Shown piece by piece: positions 59,600 through 64,000 of a stretch of DNA of 64,000 bases. Both the position numbers and the translations under genes were made by a program. The notes beneath the pieces were generated by a model that saw nothing but the letters and a program-made list of their open reading frames with translations, ran no database searches and had not been told where the DNA came from. Origin of the DNA: DAOPJM01 sp964490325 (GTDB lineage Bacteria > Bacillota > Clostridia > Christensenellales > CAG-138); contig CAZBBX010000007.1 in the NCBI GenBank assembly GCA_964490325.1, positions 1 to 64,000 of the forward strand, read 5' to 3'. The number at the start of each line of letters is the position of its first letter. Position 1 is the first letter of the stretch.

Positions 59600-60613
59600 T
59601 CAGACCGCTGCAAAATAGCGGATGGTGCGGACCATCTGGCTGGTGTAGCTGTTTTCGTTGTCATACCACGCGACCACCTGCACCTGATACAGCTCCTCGC
59701 CAAGCTTGCCCACCAAGGTCTGCGTGGCGTCAAACAGGGAGCCGAAGCGGATCCCGATCACATCGGAGGACACGATGGGATCCTCGGTATAGCCCAGCGT
59801 TTCGTTGGACGCGGCCTTCATGGCGGCGTTGATGCCTTCCTTGGTGATATCCCGTCCCTTGACCACGGCGATAAGGATGGTGGTGGAGCCTGCGGGCACG
59901 GGTACGCGCTGCGCAGAGCCGATGAGCTTGCCCTGCAATTCGGGAATGACAAGGCCGATGCCCTTTGCGGCGCCTGTGGAATTGGGAACGATGTTGATGG
60001 CGGCGGCACGAGCGCGCCGAAGGTCACCCTTTTTGTGTGGGCCGTCCAGCACCATTTGATCGCCTGTGTAGGCGTGAACGGTCGTCATGATGCCGTGCTG
60101 AATGGGCGCGTACGCGTTGAGCACCTTCGCCATGGGCGCAAGGCAGTTGGTGGTGCAGGACGCCGCAGAGATGATCGTGTCCTCTGCCGTAAGGGTATCG
60201 TGGTTGACGTTGTACACGATCGTGGGCATGGCGTCCTTGCCGGGGGCGGAGATCACCACACGCTTTGCTCCCGCCTTGAGGTGCTTGCCTGCGGCCTCCT
60301 TGGTCAGGAAGAAGCCGGTGCATTCCAAGACGATATCCACGCCGTATTCCTTCCAAGGCAGCTGCTCGGGATCGGGATTCTTGCAGACGCGTATCTCGGT
60401 CCCATCGACGATGATGCTGTCCGCCGTGGCGCGAACGGTATCGGCCAAGGCATAGCGGCCTTGGGTGGAGTCGTACTTCAGCAGATGCGCGAGCATCATA
60501 GGATCGGTCAGGTCGTTTATGGCGACGATCTCGTATCCTTCCGCTCGGAACATTTGCCGAAAAGCAAGACGCCCGATGCGCCCGAACCCGTTGATGGCAA
60601 CCTTTACCGACAT
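59600..60613 (-). CDS. gap: Glyceraldehyde-3-phosphate dehydrogenase
   Basis: 337 residues, type I NAD-dependent GAPDH. VAINGFGRIGRLAFRQ (NAD fold), the catalytic Cys153 in SAASCTTNCLAP, TTVHAYTGDQ, RAAAINIVPNSTGAAK and the C-terminal VAWYDNENSY are intact. It is the glycolytic enzyme making 1,3-bisphosphoglycerate. ATG 60613 follows GGAGGAAAG; longer frames upstream are not used. It stands alone with its own promoter, not in an operon with pgk or the mutase. Confidence 0.97.
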   Translation of the reverse strand: MSVKVAINGFGRIGRLAFRQMFRAEGYEIVAINDLTDPMMLAHLLKYDSTQGRYALADTVRATADSIIVDGTEIRVCKNPDPEQLPWKEYGVDIVLECTGFFLTKEAAGKHLKAGAKRVVISAPGKDAMPTIVYNVNHDTLTAEDTIISAASCTTNCLAPMAKVLNAYAPIQHGIMTTVHAYTGDQMVLDGPHKKGDLRRARAAAINIVPNSTGAAKGIGLVIPELQGKLIGSAQRVPVPAGSTTILIAVVKGRDITKEGINAAMKAASNETLGYTEDPIVSSDVIGIRFGSLFDATQTLVGKLGEELYQVQVVAWYDNENSYTSQMVRTIRYFAAV

Positions 60614-60749
60614 GATACTTTCCTCCTTGCATACTATATACAGCCTCGCTGCTGTGTGAAAATTGAAATGGGATGGGTCGCCTTCCCGCCGCAGCCCCCC
60701 CAAAAAAGGAGCCTTACTGAAGACATACCTTCTTACACCCATCCATTTG

Positions 60750-60778
60750 ATGATAATATAATCAGAATTGCAAGTCAA
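60750..60778 (-). promoter_or_regulatory. Promoter of gap
   Basis: On the minus strand: TTGACT (60778-60773), 17-base spacer, TATCAT (60755-60750), in an AT-rich stretch. Confidence 0.65.
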
Positions 60779-60836
60779 GCAGGAACACATATGAAATGCA
60801 AAATATGTTGTAAAACAAGCAAAAACTGTAATACGC

Positions 60837-60865
60837 TTGCGGAACGGCGGCAAGTTTTGTAGAAT
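60837..60865 (+). promoter_or_regulatory. Promoter of the LRR-radical SAM module
   Basis: TTGCGG (60837-60842), 17-base spacer, TAGAAT (60860-60865). Confidence 0.5.
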
Positions 60866-60941
60866 ACAGGCAGGCACATGCGATACGCGTAAAGAAACGA
60901 TCAAAAGGGAGGGGGCGGACGATACGGACGAGGCGACCCTG

Positions 60942-61190
60942 ATGGAATTCATACGGCGGCTGCTGTCCTGTGACGACGAGTACAAAGCGCGCGGCACGCT
61001 TCTTTCGCTCAAAAGGATCCTGATGCAGCAAAACGTTCCCCAAGTACTCATTCTTCAGGTGGATGCGGCGATAGGCGGACTTCCCACCTCTTTATATGCA
61101 AAGACGCGAAGCAAAATTTCAGCGGAGGATCTGTGGAGCTGGCAGGAAGAGCAGCGTCGTCAAGAACAGCTGGTAAATGGCAGGTGTTGA
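60942..61190 (+). CDS. Small protein leading the LRR-radical SAM module
   Basis: 82 residues, mainly helical and charged (EFIRRLLSCDDEYKARG, KISAEDLWSWQEEQRRQEQ), ending in NGRC. No family recognised and no signal or membrane segment. The ATG at 60942 has GAGG eight bases upstream; the frame is open further upstream without a better start. It ends two bases before the LRR gene. It could be an adaptor, or, because a radical SAM enzyme is in the same operon, a modified peptide; neither is shown. Confidence 0.6.
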   Translation: MEFIRRLLSCDDEYKARGTLLSLKRILMQQNVPQVLILQVDAAIGGLPTSLYAKTRSKISAEDLWSWQEEQRRQEQLVNGRC

Positions 61191-61192
61191 GG

Positions 61193-62191
61193 ATGGATAC
61201 TTACTATTTAGACGAGTCCTATGCCATTATGGACAAGACCCTGCTTTCCTATTCGGGGAAGATGCCCGTGCTGTCACTGCCCGGTCGACTGGGAGATATT
61301 GACGTGGATTCGGTCGGCGAGGAAGCGTTTTATGGCAGCAAAACGCTGCAGGCGATCGCGATCCCTTTACAATATGCATTGATCGGCAGCTGCGCCTTTG
61401 CTAAGAGCGCCGCGCTGACCAACGTTGTTCTGTCGGCGAAGACAACGCTGAACAGGCCGAAGCAGCATACGGAGCGGATCTTTTATAACTGCGAAAAGCT
61501 ATCGAGCGTTACACTGGTCGGCCTCAAGCTGAGCAACGAGCAATATGAGAGGCTTAAGAGGAGCAATATTCGGTACGGGAACGATGGCATTTTGCTGCGG
61601 AGAAATCCCGAGCTGGCCGCAGTGACGAATCTGATGGAAAACGTGGAGTGTCCGCTTGCGGTGTGCATACCCACGCATGTGTATGCCCTGCTTCACACCC
61701 CCTTCGATCCGAACCGAGAGCCCGTGACCGAACCTCGGTGTACCACTGCCTTGGAGGCGTTCATTTATGGCGGCGGGTCGCCGTTCACAACGGAGGAAAC
61801 GATCTTTCAAAGGTGCTTCGTATCGGATCGAATGTTGCCGCTGCCCAAGGGGATCGAAGAAGGTCACACTACTTCTGTACGGATCGGGAAAGCTGCAACG
61901 TATACAAAGTCGTCCATCCTTACCATAGATGATACGAAGACGCTGCATGGTGCGGACGGCTGCCGCGTCTCAATTACGCTGCGCATGGGATACTTTTACT
62001 GGTTGTCCTTCTTGCCCATCCTGTTTGAAGGAAGCAGGTACTACCTGTACCGCAGACATTATCTGACAGGAAAAGCAGAAACGATCTACGATCAAATGGA
62101 CGTCGCGATCCTTGATGAAGATGGAGAATGGGTACAGGGGGAGGTGGCAAGTCTTGTCTATGCAAAATATCGCCTCCTTTCCGTCCTGTGA
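61193..62191 (+). CDS. BspA-like leucine-rich-repeat protein, cytoplasmic
   Basis: 332 residues without signal peptide. The early region (VDSVGEEAFYGSKTLQAIAIPLQYALIGSCAFAKSAALTNVVLS) is LRR_5/BspA-like; a later part (KTLHGADGCRVSITLRMGYFYWLSFLPILFEG..YYLYRRHYL) is not recognised. Its 3' end overlaps the radical SAM gene by 32 bases. Codon choice is more mixed and AT-richer than in neighbouring housekeeping genes. It probably mediates protein contacts within the module. Confidence 0.72.
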   Translation: MDTYYLDESYAIMDKTLLSYSGKMPVLSLPGRLGDIDVDSVGEEAFYGSKTLQAIAIPLQYALIGSCAFAKSAALTNVVLSAKTTLNRPKQHTERIFYNCEKLSSVTLVGLKLSNEQYERLKRSNIRYGNDGILLRRNPELAAVTNLMENVECPLAVCIPTHVYALLHTPFDPNREPVTEPRCTTALEAFIYGGGSPFTTEETIFQRCFVSDRMLPLPKGIEEGHTTSVRIGKAATYTKSSILTIDDTKTLHGADGCRVSITLRMGYFYWLSFLPILFEGSRYYLYRRHYLTGKAETIYDQMDVAILDEDGEWVQGEVASLVYAKYRLLSVL

Positions 62192-63134
62192 GCAGAGCTT
62201 GCCCGGGCGGGAGGTCGTCCTGTTCGGCAAGAGACTGCGAGTCAAGGACTATATATGCTCTCACAACGGCGGTCCCTATCTAAAAAAGCCGGGAGAGCTG
62301 CCGCGCCTGCAGCTGACGGTCTGCCTTACGAGCTACTGCAATTTGCATTGCCCGTTCTGCTGTGCGCACGATACCGACAAAAAGCGCAAAGTCAACCTAA
62401 AGCAGCTGGAGCACGTGCTGCGCTTGCTCAAGCGGGACGAACTGCTGCGTGGGGTAAGCATCAGCGGCGGCGAGCCCTTTATCGACTTTGCCCTGCTCAA
62501 CGATGCGATCGATCTGATCTTTGACATTGTGGGCTTTGACTGCGAGCTGTCGATCAACACAAACGGCACGGGGGTGGACAAGCTGCACAGGATCCATCAG
62601 CTCGCGCATTTGGATGCCATCCATATCAGCAGGCATCATGACGACGATGCCCTTAATCGTATGCTGTTTGGGGCGGGAGCGCCAAGCGGGGCGCAGCTGA
62701 AGCGCGCACTCAAGGCGATCCCCTACAGGGAGCTGATCGTCTTCAACTGCCTGCTGCTTAAGGACTACATTCACACGGCGGACGATGCGCATCGCTTCAT
62801 GGATTTTGCCATTGAAACAGGGGCGGGCAAGGTCGCCTTTATCGACTGCATGCCTGTCAACGAGTATGCACGGCGGCAGCGGGTGGAGTACACACAGCTG
62901 CTGCGGAAGGACGATCCAAGCCTGCTCATGACGCAAAGCTACAGGGACTATGACTGCTGCAGATGTCAAGACGGGGTTTACGCTTCCCCCAAAGGGAAGC
63001 TGATGCCGTTCTATGCCCGCTGCACTTCGGCGAGACAGCCCTATGTCCGCGGTCTTGTATACGGGGCGGATGATCGCCTGCGCGGCGGCTTTAACGGGGA
63101 GATCCTTTACGATGGGAAGGGGAACGCAGAATGA
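62160..63134 (+). CDS. Radical SAM enzyme
   Basis: About 325 residues. The cluster motif CNLHCPFCC (CxxxCxxC) follows LQLTVCLTSY; the SAM-binding GVSISGGEPFIDFALLN and SINTNGTGV follow. A C-terminal Cys cluster (DYDCCRCQDGVYASPKGKL, then ARC) may bind a second Fe-S cluster. It is MoaA/PqqE-like in layout; the substrate is unknown. Start 62160 is tentative, with GGGAGG 15 bases upstream; 62112 is an alternative. It overlaps the next gene by four bases (ATGA), showing tight coupling to the metallopeptidase. Confidence 0.85.
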   Translation: MQNIASFPSCEQSLPGREVVLFGKRLRVKDYICSHNGGPYLKKPGELPRLQLTVCLTSYCNLHCPFCCAHDTDKKRKVNLKQLEHVLRLLKRDELLRGVSISGGEPFIDFALLNDAIDLIFDIVGFDCELSINTNGTGVDKLHRIHQLAHLDAIHISRHHDDDALNRMLFGAGAPSGAQLKRALKAIPYRELIVFNCLLLKDYIHTADDAHRFMDFAIETGAGKVAFIDCMPVNEYARRQRVEYTQLLRKDDPSLLMTQSYRDYDCCRCQDGVYASPKGKLMPFYARCTSARQPYVRGLVYGADDRLRGGFNGEILYDGKGNAE

Positions 63135-64000
63135 AAGCTTCAAAGGTCATACAAAAATTTAAGTTCGAGCTGCAGTGGAAGATGCCGTTTTACGGGGACA
63201 TTGTTGCGCAGTTGCCCTTTACGGAGGATACGAAGATCCAAACGGCCTGCACCAACGGGAAATGCGTTTTATACAACCCCGCGTTCTTGGAGCAGTTCAA
63301 CAGAAAACAGCAATACTTTATCCTTCTGCACGAGCTGCTGCATATCATGCTTCTGCACTTCTCGCGCTGCGGCGAACGGGATCCGTTCGTCTGGAACATC
63401 GCCTGCGACTACATGGTCAATGCCATGCTGCAAAAGAACAAACAGTACTACAAAGAGGCCTCGGATTTTGTCATAGAAGAACCGCCAATGGGCACCTTTT
63501 CCGATACAGGAAGCATCGTCAGGCGCAACGTTGACGACGTCTATGCGCAGCTGATAGGGATGCGCAAGCTCAATGACGAGCGGTTCCCGTCGAAGGCGCA
63601 AAACGCAGAGGATGCAAAGCAGGAGCCTAAAGCGGGAGATCTGGCTCCTGCGAATATTTTGATATGGAATAAAAAAGGCCGCATTGCCATGGATCTGATC
63701 AGCGCAGAAACCGAAGAGACGGAGCAGCAGGCGAACCGCGTTAGGGACATGATACTTGCTGCTGCGGCCAAGGGTCGGGGCGATAGCATGGGTTTTCCCA
63801 TATCGCAGCCGGAGCTGCAAAAGACAAAGAGCAAATTGCTCCCGTGGCGGACACTGCTGCGCTCTTCTCTGACCGAGGAAATAGGGGAAGACAGCGCTTA
63901 TGCTACGCCCGAGCGCAAGTATCTGCATATGGATATGCTCCTGCCCGGACACTGCTTGGAGGAAAAATGGATCGATGAGATCTGGGTCTTTATCGATTGC
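63131..64000 (+). CDS. Putative metallopeptidase with VWA-like domain (DUF2201-type), partial
   Basis: 290 residues are visible and the frame is still open at the window end. LLHELLHIMLLHFSRCG near residues 75-91 is a zinc HExxH motif; WNIACDYMVNAML follows, as in the N-terminal domain of DUF2201 proteins. The last residues (EIWVFIDC) are the opening strand of a von Willebrand A-like domain. Such proteins are usually encoded beside MoxR-type AAA+ ATPases, probably just outside this window. It starts within the radical SAM stop. Confidence 0.82.
   Translation, partial: MKASKVIQKFKFELQWKMPFYGDIVAQLPFTEDTKIQTACTNGKCVLYNPAFLEQFNRKQQYFILLHELLHIMLLHFSRCGERDPFVWNIACDYMVNAMLQKNKQYYKEASDFVIEEPPMGTFSDTGSIVRRNVDDVYAQLIGMRKLNDERFPSKAQNAEDAKQEPKAGDLAPANILIWNKKGRIAMDLISAETEETEQQANRVRDMILAAAAKGRGDSMGFPISQPELQKTKSKLLPWRTLLRSSLTEEIGEDSAYATPERKYLHMDMLLPGHCLEEKWIDEIWVFIDC

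Overview
The window looks like a scaffold from an uncultured, fairly high-GC member of the Bacillota, probably Clostridia (Christensenellales/Oscillospirales-like). The reasons are the strong AGGAGG ribosome sites, TTGACA-N17-TATAAT promoters, ATG/GTG/TTG starts, ScpAB, PTS, BceRS and BlaI/M56 families, and gene neighbourhoods (prmA-rsmE-mtaB-HIT, site-2 protease-scpA-scpB, nadE-pncB). The placement is inference. Two runs of exactly 100 N (27966-28065 and 31077-31176) are scaffold gaps, and both fall inside tandem repeats. I saw no tRNA, rRNA, phage, insertion sequence or CRISPR.

Layout. 1-9 kb: the bipA 3' end; a minus-strand operon of four paralogous HAD proteins followed by a circularly permuted phosphoglycerate mutase; and, divergently, a LacI-family regulator with a PHP phosphoesterase, then a PfkB kinase and MgtC. 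9-17 kb: a CBS protein, murA with two trailing genes, a WYL regulator, a lipoprotein phosphoesterase behind a possible attenuator leader, a Cys-rich mini-protein and another lipoprotein. 17-26 kb: a minus-strand beta-glucoside PTS operon (PRD regulator, EIIC, GH1, HPr, Cof-type HAD, EI, hydrolase, broken MBL gene) with a damaged regulator/EIIC junction. 26-31 kb: BlaI/M56 pair, two lipoproteins and two repeat arrays. 31-35 kb: ParB/Noc, ferredoxin, scpB-scpA-site-2 protease. 35-46 kb: an ABC importer (fused permease, ATPase, binding protein), a small membrane protein, a cytoplasmic MBL protein, a fifth HAD, a repeat lipoprotein and a large surface phosphoesterase. 46-52 kb: BceRS-like pair, HIT, mtaB, rsmE, prmA and a membrane protein. 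52-57 kb: threonine aldolase with a 3'-end repeat array, then an Mgl/Rbs-type sugar ABC operon that has lost its binding-protein gene. 57-61 kb: pncB, nadE, a broken HD gene, gap. 61-64 kb: a small protein, an LRR protein, a radical SAM enzyme and an HExxH/VWA-like metallopeptidase running off the end.

How the genes may work together. The HAD operon, the lacI gene and the ABC importer operon each have a consensus promoter followed at once by the same dyad, GCAAACGTTTRC. The HADs (four in one operon, one in the other), the PHP protein, the sugar kinase, the importer and the neighbouring surface phosphatase suggest a regulon for using phosphorylated carbohydrates or other phosphoesters. The substrate is unknown.

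Most unusual items: the circularly permuted iPGM; three arrays in which the 3' end and stop codon of a gene are copied downstream; a palindromic element that supplies the TAG stop of its host gene; and several lesions (TGA for Trp, an A7 slip, a deletion-like junction) that could be real decay or assembly errors.
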